Assembly: GCA_900316955.1 (NCBI GenBank)
Contig: ONEX01000002.1
Location: 1 to 64,000 of the forward strand
Reading direction: 5' to 3'
Source: an uncultured Bacteroidales bacterium
GTDB lineage: Bacteria > Bacteroidota > Bacteroidia > Bacteroidales > UBA932
DNA: 64,000 nucleotides
A program made the translations under genes and the position numbers. This document shows, in pieces, positions 48,445-57,314 of this stretch; position 1 is the stretch's first letter, and every line of letters starts with the position of its first letter. Below the pieces are notes generated by a model. It was given only the letters and a program-made list of their open reading frames with translations, ran no database searches and had not been told where the DNA came from.

Positions 48445-49779
48445 ATGTCTAGAATCGTCGTTCTTGGCGGCGCCGAAAGCGGAGTGGGCGCAGCCGTCCT
48501 TGCAAAAGTGAAAGGTCATGAGGTCTTCCTGTCCGACAAGGGGAAGATCAAGGACGAATATGTCGAAACGTTGAAGAAGTGGGACATTCCCTATGAGGAA
48601 GGCCACCACACGGAGGAACTGATCCTCAACGCCGACGAGGTTGTCAAGTCCCCGGGCATCCCGGGTACCGTGCCGATGGTGCAGAAGCTCCGGGCGCAGG
48701 GGACGCACATCGTCTCCGAGATCGAGTTCGCGAGCCGCTACGACAGCGCCAAGAAGATCTGCATCACGGGGTCCAACGGCAAAACCACGACCACCTCGCT
48801 GATCTACTACCTGCTGCAGAACGCCGGCCTGAACGTGGGCCTCGGCGGCAACATCGGCAAGTCCTACGCTTACCAGGTCGCGACCGAGCACTTCGACTAC
48901 TACGTGCTGGAGATCAGCAGCTTCCAGCTGGACGACGTGTACGACTTCAAGCCGGACATCGCCATCATCACGAACATCACCCCGGACCACCTGGACCGCT
49001 ACGACCACAAGATGGAGAACTACGTGGCCGCGAAGTTCAACATCACCAAGAACCTCACCCGGGACGACTGCTTCATCTTCGACAGCGACGACGACATCAC
49101 CATCGGCCACCTGGACAACATCATCCTGCGCTGCAAGATGCTGCCCTTCTCCCAGGAGAAGGAAGTGAAGCAGGGCGCCTTCCTCCGCGACGACAAGATC
49201 GTCCTCCGCTACGAGGAGGAGGAGACCGACCTGTACCTGCAGGAGCTCGCCCTCGGCGGCAAGCACAACATCTACAACTCGATGGCCGCCGCCCTGGCCG
49301 CCAAGGCCTCCGGCATCGACAACGAGGTGATCCGGAACTCCCTGGCCACCTTCCAGCCCATCGAGCACCGCCTGGAGCCCGTCCTCTCGATCAAGGACGT
49401 CCTGTACATCAATGACTCCAAGGCCACCAACATCGACTCCGCCTGGTACGCCCTCGAGTGCCAGAAGCGCCCCGTCGTCTGGATCGTGGGCGGCACCGAC
49501 AAGGGCAACGACTACTCCATCCTGAACGATCTCGTGCGCGAGAAGGTGAAGGCCATCGTGTGCCTCGGGGTGGACAACGCGAAGATCCATGCGGCGTTCG
49601 GGTCCATGGGCAAGCCCATGACCGACGCGCTTTCCGCCGAGGAGGCGGTGCGCAAGTCGGCGGAATTCGCCGAGCCGGGAGACGTGGTCCTCCTCTCCCC
49701 CTGCTGCGCGAGCTTCGACCTTTTCAAGAACTATGAGGACCGTGGACAGCAGTTCAAGGAAGCGGTAAGGAAACTCTAG
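48445..49779 (+). CDS. murD: UDP-N-acetylmuramoylalanine-D-glutamate ligase
   Basis: Adds D-glutamate to UDP-MurNAc-L-Ala. The 444-residue protein has ITGSNGKTTTTSLIYYLL (Walker A near 110-117), LEISSFQLD, NITPDHLDRY, EHRLEPV and INDSKATN, all typical of MurD. The N-terminal Rossmann domain starts MSRIVVLGGAESG. Its stop codon is followed directly by a palindromic element that runs into the ftsW start. Confidence 0.95.
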   Translation: MSRIVVLGGAESGVGAAVLAKVKGHEVFLSDKGKIKDEYVETLKKWDIPYEEGHHTEELILNADEVVKSPGIPGTVPMVQKLRAQGTHIVSEIEFASRYDSAKKICITGSNGKTTTTSLIYYLLQNAGLNVGLGGNIGKSYAYQVATEHFDYYVLEISSFQLDDVYDFKPDIAIITNITPDHLDRYDHKMENYVAAKFNITKNLTRDDCFIFDSDDDITIGHLDNIILRCKMLPFSQEKEVKQGAFLRDDKIVLRYEEEETDLYLQELALGGKHNIYNSMAAALAAKASGIDNEVIRNSLATFQPIEHRLEPVLSIKDVLYINDSKATNIDSAWYALECQKRPVVWIVGGTDKGNDYSILNDLVREKVKAIVCLGVDNAKIHAAFGSMGKPMTDALSAEEAVRKSAEFAEPGDVVLLSPCCASFDLFKNYEDRGQQFKEAVRKL

Positions 49780-49805
49780 ATTTCTCGACTTCGCTCGAAA
49801 TGACA
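49778..49805. repeat. Palindromic AGATT...AATGACA element between murD and ftsW
   Basis: AGATTTCTCGACTTCGCTCG and AAATGACA overlap the last two bases of the murD stop codon (TAG) and run over the ftsW start. The stem is TTTC(T)CGA with TCGAAA. The ATG of the terminal AATGACA is the ftsW start codon at 49800, so the element itself provides the start. Confidence 0.75.
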
Positions 49806-51221
49806 AAGGAGAAGAAAAAAGGTAAAAGAAGGAACATCTGGAACTGGATGGACGGGTTCCGGGGAGACAAGGTGGTGCTGATCATCGCCTTGCTCCTCAT
49901 GCTCATTTCCGTCATCTCCGTGTTCTCCTCCACCCCGCTGCTGGCCATCGAGACCGGTGTGGACCGCATCGGCATCATGACCACCCAGCTCAAGGTGGTC
50001 GGTCTCGGCGTCCTGGTGATCCTCCTGCTGTACATCTTCGGCCGGAGCGGGCTCTACCGCTGGGTGGGCAAGTGGTGCTATCCCCTGTCCCTGGTGATGC
50101 TCGTCATCCTGGTCTTCAACCTGAACCTCGGCATCATCCAGGCCGGCGAGATCAACGGCGCCCGCCGCATCATCAAGGTGTTCGGAAAGCAGCTCCACGT
50201 GTACGAGTTCGTGAAGGTGTTCATGGTCCTGTATCTCGCCTGGGCGCTGGACGCGTACAAGAAGGGCGAATTCAAGCTCAACAAGTTCCTGGCGGCGCTC
50301 TCCCCGAAACTGTTCACCTGGACCACCCGGCCGCTCGGCGAGAAACTCGTCTATATCTACCTCCCCGCCCTCTTGACCATCGGTTTCGTGGCGGCGGGCT
50401 CCAACTCGTCGGCCCTGTTCCTGGCCGCCGTCCTGATCCTCATCATCCTGATCGGCGGCGTGAACTTCAAGGAGATCGCCCTGTTCTTCGCCGGCTGCGT
50501 GGCCCTGGCGGGCCTGCTGTTCATCGGCTACGAGACGGGCCTGCTGAAGAGCAACCGCATCGACACGGCCATCAGCCGCATCACGAACGACGACGACGCC
50601 ACGATGGAGATCCTCCTGACCTCGAAGGTCGGCTCGCCGGAATACGAGGCGGCCCGTGACGAGCTGCGGCAGCCCGTGGGCGCCCTCCTCGCCATCAAGG
50701 AAGGCGGCATCTTCGGCAAGGGCATCGGCAACAGCACCCAGAAGTATTCGGTCCCGGTGATCTTCGGGGACTACATGTTCAGCTTCATCATCGAGGAGAC
50801 CGGCTTCCTCGGAGCCATCCTCATCATCCTGCTGTACTTCAGCCTCCTCGCCCGCGGCTCGACCATCGCGCGGGACTGCGACAACTACTTCGACAAGATC
50901 GTGGTGGCGGGCCTCGCCATCCTCGTCACCGGACAGGCCTTCATGCACATGATGGTCAACGTCCATTTCCCCCTGGTTCCCCAGACCGGCCAGACCCTGC
51001 CCCTGGTGAGCCACGGAACCACCTCGTTCCTGGTGTTCAGCGCCGTGTTCGGCATCCTGCTGTCCATCAGCCGCGAGACGTACCTGAAAATGCGCAAGCG
51101 CGAGGAGGAGGCGGTCCCCATCATCCAGCGGGAACCCGCCGACGAAGTCCAGGCCAGCCTGGACGACCTCGAGAACATGGAATCCGACAACCTGCAAAAT
51201 GACCCGGATTATGGAGTATAA
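49800..51221 (+). CDS. ftsW: Septal peptidoglycan glycosyltransferase FtsW
   Basis: A 473-residue SEDS-family membrane protein that polymerises lipid II at the septum with FtsI. Ten or so hydrophobic segments are visible from residue 20 on (VVLIIALLLMLISVISVFSS). The family motifs ARRIIKVFGK and QTGQTLPLVSHGTTSFLVFS are present. A C-terminal acidic tail ends LENMESDNLQNDPDYGV. The N-terminal 15 residues are Lys/Arg-rich and begin within the repeat element; an internal Met at about residue 17 could serve instead. The end overlaps murG by 11 bases. Confidence 0.94.
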   Translation: MTKEKKKGKRRNIWNWMDGFRGDKVVLIIALLLMLISVISVFSSTPLLAIETGVDRIGIMTTQLKVVGLGVLVILLLYIFGRSGLYRWVGKWCYPLSLVMLVILVFNLNLGIIQAGEINGARRIIKVFGKQLHVYEFVKVFMVLYLAWALDAYKKGEFKLNKFLAALSPKLFTWTTRPLGEKLVYIYLPALLTIGFVAAGSNSSALFLAAVLILIILIGGVNFKEIALFFAGCVALAGLLFIGYETGLLKSNRIDTAISRITNDDDATMEILLTSKVGSPEYEAARDELRQPVGALLAIKEGGIFGKGIGNSTQKYSVPVIFGDYMFSFIIEETGFLGAILIILLYFSLLARGSTIARDCDNYFDKIVVAGLAILVTGQAFMHMMVNVHFPLVPQTGQTLPLVSHGTTSFLVFSAVFGILLSISRETYLKMRKREEEAVPIIQREPADEVQASLDDLENMESDNLQNDPDYGV

Positions 51222-52338
51222 ACCGATAAGAGCCATCATCAGCGGCGGCGGCACGGGAGGACACATCTTCCCGGCCGTCTCGATCGCGAACAAGCTGAAG
51301 GAACTGAACCCGGACACGGAAATCCTCTTCGTCGGCGCCACCGGCAAGATGGAGATGGAGAAGGTGCCGGCCGCCGGCTACCAGATCGTCGGCCTCCCGA
51401 TCGTCGGGATGCAGCGCCAGCTGAACCTGAAGAACATCATCAACGACATCCAGGTGCCTTTCCGCATCCTCAAGAGCGTGTCGATGGCGAAGAAGATCCT
51501 CCGCGAGTTCAAGCCGGACATCGCCATCGGCGTGGGCGGCTACGCCAGCGCTCCCCTGCTGTATGCGGCTTCCGGGATGAAGATCCCCTGCCTCATCCAG
51601 GAGCAGAACGGCTTCGCCGGCCTGACGAACAAGCTCCTCGCGAAGCGGGTGCAGAAGATCTGCGTCGCCTACGAGGGCATGGAACGCTTCTTCCCGGCCG
51701 ACCGCATCGTGATGAGCGGCAACCCCATCCGCAAGGAGGTCTCCACCCCGCCGACGGCCGAGATGAAGAAGGAGGCGATGGAATACTACCACCTGGACCC
51801 GGAAAAGAAGCACCTCTTCATCGTGGGCGGCAGCCTCGGAAGCGGCACGCTGAACCGGTCCATGAAGCGCTGGATCGAAGCCGGCTGCCCCGGCGGCGAA
51901 GACATGGAGGTCATCTGGCAGTGCGGCAAGTACTACAAGAAAGGCGTGGACGAGTTCATGGCCCAGCACCCCTGCCCGGGCGTGCAGCACCATGACTTCA
52001 TCGCCCGGATGGACCTCGCCTACGCGGCGGCGGACGCTGTGGTGACGCGCAGCGGCGCCAGCACGGTGTCGGAGCTGTGCGCGATGCACAAGGCGGCCAT
52101 CTTCGTGCCCTCCCCCAACGTGGCGGAGGACCACCAGACGCACAACGCGATGGCGCTCGTGCGCCGCGACGCGGCCCTCATCGTGAAGGACGCCGACGCG
52201 CCCGAGAAACTGATGGCGACGGCCGTGGAGCTCCTCTCGGACCCGGGCCGCATCGCCACGCTGGAGGAGAACGCGGGGAAGATGGCATTGACGGAAGCGG
52301 CGCAGGTGATCTGCGACGAAGCATATAAACTTGTTTAG
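51211..52338 (+). CDS. murG: UDP-N-acetylglucosamine-lipid I GlcNAc transferase
   Basis: Converts lipid I to lipid II at the inner face of the membrane. A 375-residue GT-B (GT28) enzyme with the N-terminal GGGTGGHIFPA, GVGGYASAPLL, QEQNGFAGLTNKLLAKR and the C-terminal RSGASTVSELCAM motif. The ATG at 51211 places the GGGTGGH loop at the usual position; an in-frame ATG 12 bases upstream is also possible. It overlaps the ftsW end by 11 bases. Confidence 0.95.
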   Translation: MEYKPIRAIISGGGTGGHIFPAVSIANKLKELNPDTEILFVGATGKMEMEKVPAAGYQIVGLPIVGMQRQLNLKNIINDIQVPFRILKSVSMAKKILREFKPDIAIGVGGYASAPLLYAASGMKIPCLIQEQNGFAGLTNKLLAKRVQKICVAYEGMERFFPADRIVMSGNPIRKEVSTPPTAEMKKEAMEYYHLDPEKKHLFIVGGSLGSGTLNRSMKRWIEAGCPGGEDMEVIWQCGKYYKKGVDEFMAQHPCPGVQHHDFIARMDLAYAAADAVVTRSGASTVSELCAMHKAAIFVPSPNVAEDHQTHNAMALVRRDAALIVKDADAPEKLMATAVELLSDPGRIATLEENAGKMALTEAAQVICDEAYKLV

Positions 52339-52363
52339 ATTCCGGGTCAAGCCCGGAATGACG
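52337..52363. repeat. Palindromic AGATT...AATGACG element between murG and murC
   Basis: AGATTCCGGG-tcaa-GCCCGGAATGACG begins on the last two bases of the murG stop (TAG), and the murC ATG follows 5 bases after its end. The perfect 7-bp stem is TTCCGGG (52341-52347) with CCCGGAA (52352-52358). It is the same family and the same position relative to the stop codon as the element after murD. Confidence 0.8.
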
Positions 52364-52368
52364 GAAAA

Positions 52369-53712
52369 ATGAAGAACGTATATTTCATAGGCATCGGAGG
52401 TATCGGGATGAGCGCCCTGGCCCGGTATTTCAAGTTCAAGGGCTACGCGGTGTCGGGGTATGACAAGACGCCGTCGGACCTGACGGCGCAGCTGGAGAAG
52501 GAAGGAATCGGCGTCCATTACGACGACCGTCCGGACCTTGTGCCGGCCGATGTGGCGGAGACCCTCGTCATCTGGACGCCGGCCATCCACGAGCTCCAGG
52601 AGCTGGATTTCGTGCGGGAGAAGGGCTACCGCGTGGTCAAGCGCTCCCTCGCCCTCGGCGAGGTCGCGAAGGGCCAGCGCTGCCTCGCCGTCTCCGGCAC
52701 GCACGGCAAGACGACCACCTCGACGATGGTCGCCCACATCTTTACCGAGAGCGGCGAGGGCTGCTCTGCCTTCCTCGGCGGCATCTCCCGCAACTACGGA
52801 ACGAACCTCCTCGTGAGCGACAACGACGTGGTGGTGGCCGAGGCCGACGAGTTCGACCGCTCCTTCCACCAGCTCTTCCCGGAAATCGCCGTCATCACGG
52901 CCATCGACGCGGACCACCTGGACATCTACGGCGACTATGCCCATGTCCTGGAGGCGTTCCAGGTCTTCGCCTCGCAGGTGAGCGGGACCGTCATCGCCAA
53001 GAAGGGCGTCCCCATCACTCCGGCGGACACGAAAGCGCAGCTTCTAACCTACCACTATACCGATCCGGAGGCCGATTTCCACGCAGTGGACCCGCATCCG
53101 GACGTCTGCGGCAACTTCATCTACGACCTCCGCTGGCCGGGCGGCGTCCTGAAAGGGATCCGCGTCGGCGCGCCCGGGCGGGTGAACGCCGAGAACAGCA
53201 TCGCCGCGGCCGCCGTCGCCCTCACCTACGGGCTGGACCCGGAGGCCGTGAAGCATGCCATCGGCACCTTCGAGGGCGTCAAGCGCCGCCTGGAGGTCCA
53301 TGTGAACAAGCCGGGCGCCGCCTACGTGGACGACTACGCCCACCATCCGGCGGAACTCGCGGCGGCCATCGCCTCCCTCCGGGACATCTTCCCGGGCCGG
53401 AAGCTCACCGCCATCTTCCAGCCGCACCTGTACACCCGGACGCGGGACTTCGCGTCCGACTTCGCCGCCTCCCTGAGCGCGGTGGACAAGCTCATCCTCC
53501 TTCCCATCTACCCGGCCCGCGAGGAGCCCATCCCGGGCGTCACTTCCGACATCATCTTCCGGGACGTGACCGCGCCGGAGAAAGTGCTGGTGGAGAAGGA
53601 GAAACTGATGGAATACCTGGAGCATGAGCCGATCGACGTGCTGGTCACCTTCGGGGCCGGCAACATCGACCGCTTCATCGGACCGATCACCGAACTCGTG
53701 AAGAACCGCTGA
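52369..53712 (+). CDS. murC: UDP-N-acetylmuramate-L-alanine ligase
   Basis: Adds the first amino acid, L-alanine, to UDP-MurNAc. The 447-residue protein opens with YFIGIGGIGMSALARYF, has Walker A VSGTHGKTTT (near 106-115), EADEFDRSFHQL and DADHLDIYGDY. It ends with the C-terminal domain signature YVDDYAHHPAELAAA. It overlaps ftsQ by one base. Confidence 0.96.
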   Translation: MKNVYFIGIGGIGMSALARYFKFKGYAVSGYDKTPSDLTAQLEKEGIGVHYDDRPDLVPADVAETLVIWTPAIHELQELDFVREKGYRVVKRSLALGEVAKGQRCLAVSGTHGKTTTSTMVAHIFTESGEGCSAFLGGISRNYGTNLLVSDNDVVVAEADEFDRSFHQLFPEIAVITAIDADHLDIYGDYAHVLEAFQVFASQVSGTVIAKKGVPITPADTKAQLLTYHYTDPEADFHAVDPHPDVCGNFIYDLRWPGGVLKGIRVGAPGRVNAENSIAAAAVALTYGLDPEAVKHAIGTFEGVKRRLEVHVNKPGAAYVDDYAHHPAELAAAIASLRDIFPGRKLTAIFQPHLYTRTRDFASDFAASLSAVDKLILLPIYPAREEPIPGVTSDIIFRDVTAPEKVLVEKEKLMEYLEHEPIDVLVTFGAGNIDRFIGPITELVKNR

Positions 53713-54485
53713 TGAAACCCGTCGTCCGCTACATCATCGCCGCATCGGCCGTCACCGCCTGCCTTTTCCTCTGGCTGGTGGGTGACCGCGTGGGCGCCGA
53801 AAACCGCCGGGAAGTGACCTGCAACAGCGTCGACGCCATCATCGCCGACAGCCTCGCGTTCATCTCCCCGGACGACATCAAGGACTGGATGGCGGACTAC
53901 GGCACCTATCTCGGACTCCGGCTGGACAGCGTCGACCTCCGCAAGGTCGAGGCTGTCATCGACGGGAAGAGCGCCGTCCGCAAGAGCCAGGCCTGGCTCA
54001 CGGACGACGGCGTCCTCCACGTCAGCGTCACCCAGCGCGCGCCGGTGGTCCGCTTCCAGGGCGACGCCGGCGGCTTCTACGCCGACGCGGAAGGCTTCCT
54101 GTTCCCGCTCCAGCTGCGCCACACCGCCCGCGTCCCGGTCGTGGACGGCGCCCTCCCCCTGAAGATCGACAAGAACTTCAAGGGCGAGCCCGCGACGGAG
54201 AAGGAGCGGCAGTGGGTCCATTCCATGATCAACCTCGTCCGCTGGCTGGGCGCCCGCAAGGAATGGAACGACCTGGTGGGACAGATCTCCGTCCGGAAGG
54301 ACGGGAACCTGGTCCTGGTGCCGCGCGAGGGTGCCGAGCGCTTCCTCTTCGGCACGCCCACCGACATCGACGCCAAGTTCGGCCGCATCCGCAAGTACTA
54401 CGAAAGCGTCGCCCCGTCCCGGGAGACGCCGTACAAGACGGTGGACGTGCGTTTTGAAGGCCAGATCATCTGCAGAAACAAATAA
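53712..54485 (+). CDS. ftsQ: Cell division protein FtsQ/DivIB-like
   Basis: A 257-residue bitopic protein: a short cytoplasmic N-terminus, a transmembrane helix (YIIAASAVTACLFLWLVG, about 6-23) and a periplasmic POTRA-like and beta domain (VEAVIDGKSAVRKSQAWLT). Sequence conservation of FtsQ is low in Bacteroidota, so the call rests on topology and its position between murC and ftsA. It links FtsB/FtsL to the rest of the divisome. Confidence 0.87.
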   Translation: MKPVVRYIIAASAVTACLFLWLVGDRVGAENRREVTCNSVDAIIADSLAFISPDDIKDWMADYGTYLGLRLDSVDLRKVEAVIDGKSAVRKSQAWLTDDGVLHVSVTQRAPVVRFQGDAGGFYADAEGFLFPLQLRHTARVPVVDGALPLKIDKNFKGEPATEKERQWVHSMINLVRWLGARKEWNDLVGQISVRKDGNLVLVPREGAERFLFGTPTDIDAKFGRIRKYYESVAPSRETPYKTVDVRFEGQIICRNK

Positions 54486-54494
54486 TAATACGAT

Positions 54495-56054
54495 ATGGAA
54501 GAAAGGTATATTGCATCAATCGACCTCGGAACGTCGAAACTCGGGCTCTGCGTAGCCCGTGTCAAGGGGGATGACGTCCAGGTCGTCTATTACAAGGAGA
54601 CGCCGTCCGCCGGCATCCGGGGCAGCGTGGTCGCCAACCCGATGAAGGCGTCCCTCCCCCTGAAGAAAGCCATCCAGGAGGCCGAGGACGAGCTGATGAT
54701 CAAGATCCTGCAGGTGGTCGTGGGCATGCCCCGCAGCGACGTGCGGCAGGAGACCGCGACGGGCGGCATCGTCCGCTCCAATCCGGACGAGTACATCACC
54801 GAGGAGGAGGTCGAGAACCTGAAGGCGATGGCCCTCGAGTCCTATCCGCTGGACGACGAGACGAACCAGATCATGTACGGCGCCGTGGCCCAGTCCTTCT
54901 CCATCGACGACCAGATCCAGCTCGTGGAAAGCGACGTGGTGGGCACGCTCTCCAAGGAACTGGAGGGCAATTTCAAGGTGTTCATCGGCAGCCGCCGCGC
55001 CACCGCCGCCGTGGACAAGATCTTCAATTCGATGGGCATCGCCATCGCGAAGAAATATTTCCTCCCGGACGTGGTCGCGAAGACCGTCCTCACGGAGGAA
55101 GACCGCCAGAGTGGCGTCGCGCTCGTGGACATCGGCGCGGGCGTCACGTCCGTCGCCATCTACCAGGGCGGCATCATGCGGTCCTACGTGGCCATTCCCT
55201 TCGGCGGAAAGGCCATCACCGGCGACATCCGCACCGAGTGCTCCATCTCGGAGGACCTCGCGGAGAAGATCAAGCTCAAGTTCGGTGCCTGCATGCCCGG
55301 CAAGCTCGCTTCCCTGAGCGAGAAGGTCCTGCAGATCCGCCTCACCGAGCCGTACAAGGAAGTGACGGTCAAGTACATTTCCGAAGTCATCGACGCGCGC
55401 GCCCGGGAAATCATCAACGCGGTCCTGTACTACATCCAGGAGAGCGGGCTGGAGAACAACCTGCGCGGCGGCATCGTCCTCACCGGCGGCGGCGCCTCGC
55501 TCGTGAACTTCGCCAACCTGTTCAAGGAGCTGTCCGGCTACGAGGTGCGCATCGGCTTCCCGAGGCACCTGTTCTCCGCGTCCGTGGGCGCGGGCGTATA
55601 CGACCCGTCGGCGGCCGCGGCCATCGGCATGGTCCTCGCGGCCAAGGACGACCGCATGCCCGACTGCGTCACCCGCCCGGAACCGGTCTGGGCCGACGCG
55701 CCCGAGGCGGAGGAAACCGCCGGGGAAGAGGAGACCGAGGAAGTGGAAGAGCCGTTCTTCGTCCCCGACGCCACCTTCCAGCAGGGCGAGCAGGGCACGC
55801 TCATCCCCGAGGAGGAGTACGGCCCGGCCGAGCAGCCGGCCGAGCAGCCCGAGAAACCGGCAAAGCCCGGGAAGGTCAAGAAGGAGAAAGTCAAGAAGGA
55901 GAAGGATCCGAACAAGCCCACAATGCGCTGGTTCAAGGATTTCGGCTCGAAGGTGAAGATCGGCGTGCTGAACTTCTACGACGAGATGACCCGCGAAGAA
56001 GACGAGGAAGAGCCCGTGAAGGGCGCCGAAAACAAGAAAAACGAGGAGGAATAG
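54495..56054 (+). CDS. ftsA: Cell division protein FtsA
   Basis: An actin-like membrane tether of the Z ring. The 519-residue sequence has the phosphate-1 motif ASIDLGTSKLGLCV (residues 4-17), the SHS2 domain, GVALVDIGAGVTSVAIYQGG (phosphate-2) and GGIVLTGGGASLVNFANL (adenosine). After about residue 385 it has a Bacteroidota-type acidic, proline/lysine-rich tail. A short C-terminal amphipathic stretch (MRWFKDFGSKVKIGVLNFY) may be the membrane-targeting sequence, followed by a charged end. It is 3 bases from ftsZ. Confidence 0.95.
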   Translation: MEERYIASIDLGTSKLGLCVARVKGDDVQVVYYKETPSAGIRGSVVANPMKASLPLKKAIQEAEDELMIKILQVVVGMPRSDVRQETATGGIVRSNPDEYITEEEVENLKAMALESYPLDDETNQIMYGAVAQSFSIDDQIQLVESDVVGTLSKELEGNFKVFIGSRRATAAVDKIFNSMGIAIAKKYFLPDVVAKTVLTEEDRQSGVALVDIGAGVTSVAIYQGGIMRSYVAIPFGGKAITGDIRTECSISEDLAEKIKLKFGACMPGKLASLSEKVLQIRLTEPYKEVTVKYISEVIDARAREIINAVLYYIQESGLENNLRGGIVLTGGGASLVNFANLFKELSGYEVRIGFPRHLFSASVGAGVYDPSAAAAIGMVLAAKDDRMPDCVTRPEPVWADAPEAEETAGEEETEEVEEPFFVPDATFQQGEQGTLIPEEEYGPAEQPAEQPEKPAKPGKVKKEKVKKEKDPNKPTMRWFKDFGSKVKIGVLNFYDEMTREEDEEEPVKGAENKKNEEE

Positions 56055-56057
56055 GCT

Positions 56058-57311
56058 ATGGATTACACGATGGACCAAGACATCATGCCCCGCGACTGGA
56101 GTGAGGAGAACTCCATCATCAAGGTCATCGGCGTTGGCGGCGGAGGCTGCAATGCCGTGAACTACATGTACAAGCAGAAGATCAAGGGCTGCAACTTCGT
56201 CGTCTGCAACACCGACTCCCAGGCCCTCTTCAAGAGCGAAGTGCCCACGAAGATCCAGATGGGCGCCAAGGGCCTCGGCGCGGGCACGGACCCGGTCGAA
56301 GGCCGCAACGCGGCCCTGGAATCCCAGGACGAGATTGCCGCCAAGGTGCTGGACAACGGCACTGAGATGCTCTTCATCACCGCCGGCATGGGCGGCGGTA
56401 CGGGCACGGGCGCCTCGCCGGTCATCGCCAAGATGGCGAAGGACCGCGGCATCCTCACCGTCGCCGTCGTCACCATCCCGTTCAAGAACGAGGGCAACGA
56501 ATCCCAGTCCAAGGCCGTGGACGGCATCCACGAGCTGGAGAAGAACGTGGACAGCCTCCTGATCATCAACAACGAGAAGCTGTACGAGTTCTTCGGCGAC
56601 ACCCTCGCCCACGAGGCCTTCCCGATGGCCGACGAGGTCCTGGCGACCGCCGTCCGGGGCATCATCGAGGTCATCACCCAGCCCGGCTACATCAACGTGG
56701 ACTTCAAGGACGTGTCCAAGATGATGCGGAACTCCGGCATGGCCCTGATGGGCACGGGCCTGGGCACCGGCAACAACCGCCTGGAGGACGCCGTCAAGGG
56801 CGCCTTCGAGTCCCCGCTCCTGAACGACTTCGACCTCAAGACCGCGAAGAACGTCCTGATCAACATCACCTCCGGCAACAACGAGCGCGGCATCAAGATG
56901 AAGGAACTGGAGACCATCGACGAGATGATCACCCAGTACACCGGCAGCGCCAACCGCTTCAAGAAGGGCCTCATCTGGGACGACGATCCCGAGATCGGCG
57001 ACAAGGTGCGGATTACCGCCATCGTCACCGGCTTCGACATGGGCCAGCTGGGCCACATCACCGACGTGAACCTCGGGAACATCGTGATCATCGACCGGGA
57101 CTTCCAGTGGGAGACCGTCTACAAGGGCGCGGAAGTGCCCCTCCCCGATACGCCCCCGGCCATCAAGGTCGGCTTCAACACGGCCGAACCCACCCGCCGT
57201 TTCCATTTCACGGAGGACACGAAGCCCTGCCTGTGCGTGGAGCCGGGTGAAAGCATCAGCGAACTGGAGGCCGTTCCGGCCATCCGCCGCGCGCACGAAG
57301 GGAAAAAATAG
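56058..57311 (+). CDS. ftsZ: Cell division GTPase FtsZ
   Basis: The tubulin-like GTPase that forms the Z ring. The 417-residue sequence has IKVIGVGGGGCNAVNYM near the N-terminus, the tubulin signature GMGGGTGTGASPV (about 111-123), and FALMG-like and NITSGNN segments. The C-terminal linker is short. The last residues (ELEAVPAIRRAHEGKK) resemble the conserved FtsA-binding tail peptide. It is the last gene of the dcw cluster, ending 3 bases before the convergent gltX stop, with no separate terminator visible between them. Confidence 0.97.
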   Translation: MDYTMDQDIMPRDWSEENSIIKVIGVGGGGCNAVNYMYKQKIKGCNFVVCNTDSQALFKSEVPTKIQMGAKGLGAGTDPVEGRNAALESQDEIAAKVLDNGTEMLFITAGMGGGTGTGASPVIAKMAKDRGILTVAVVTIPFKNEGNESQSKAVDGIHELEKNVDSLLIINNEKLYEFFGDTLAHEAFPMADEVLATAVRGIIEVITQPGYINVDFKDVSKMMRNSGMALMGTGLGTGNNRLEDAVKGAFESPLLNDFDLKTAKNVLINITSGNNERGIKMKELETIDEMITQYTGSANRFKKGLIWDDDPEIGDKVRITAIVTGFDMGQLGHITDVNLGNIVIIDRDFQWETVYKGAEVPLPDTPPAIKVGFNTAEPTRRFHFTEDTKPCLCVEPGESISELEAVPAIRRAHEGKK

Positions 57312-57314
57312 CGC

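Noticed and set aside
54516-57296. 926-codon open frame antisense to ftsA and ftsZ
   Set aside because: It is a shadow of GC-rich codons on the opposite strand; the protein has no family features, while both ftsA and ftsZ are certain.
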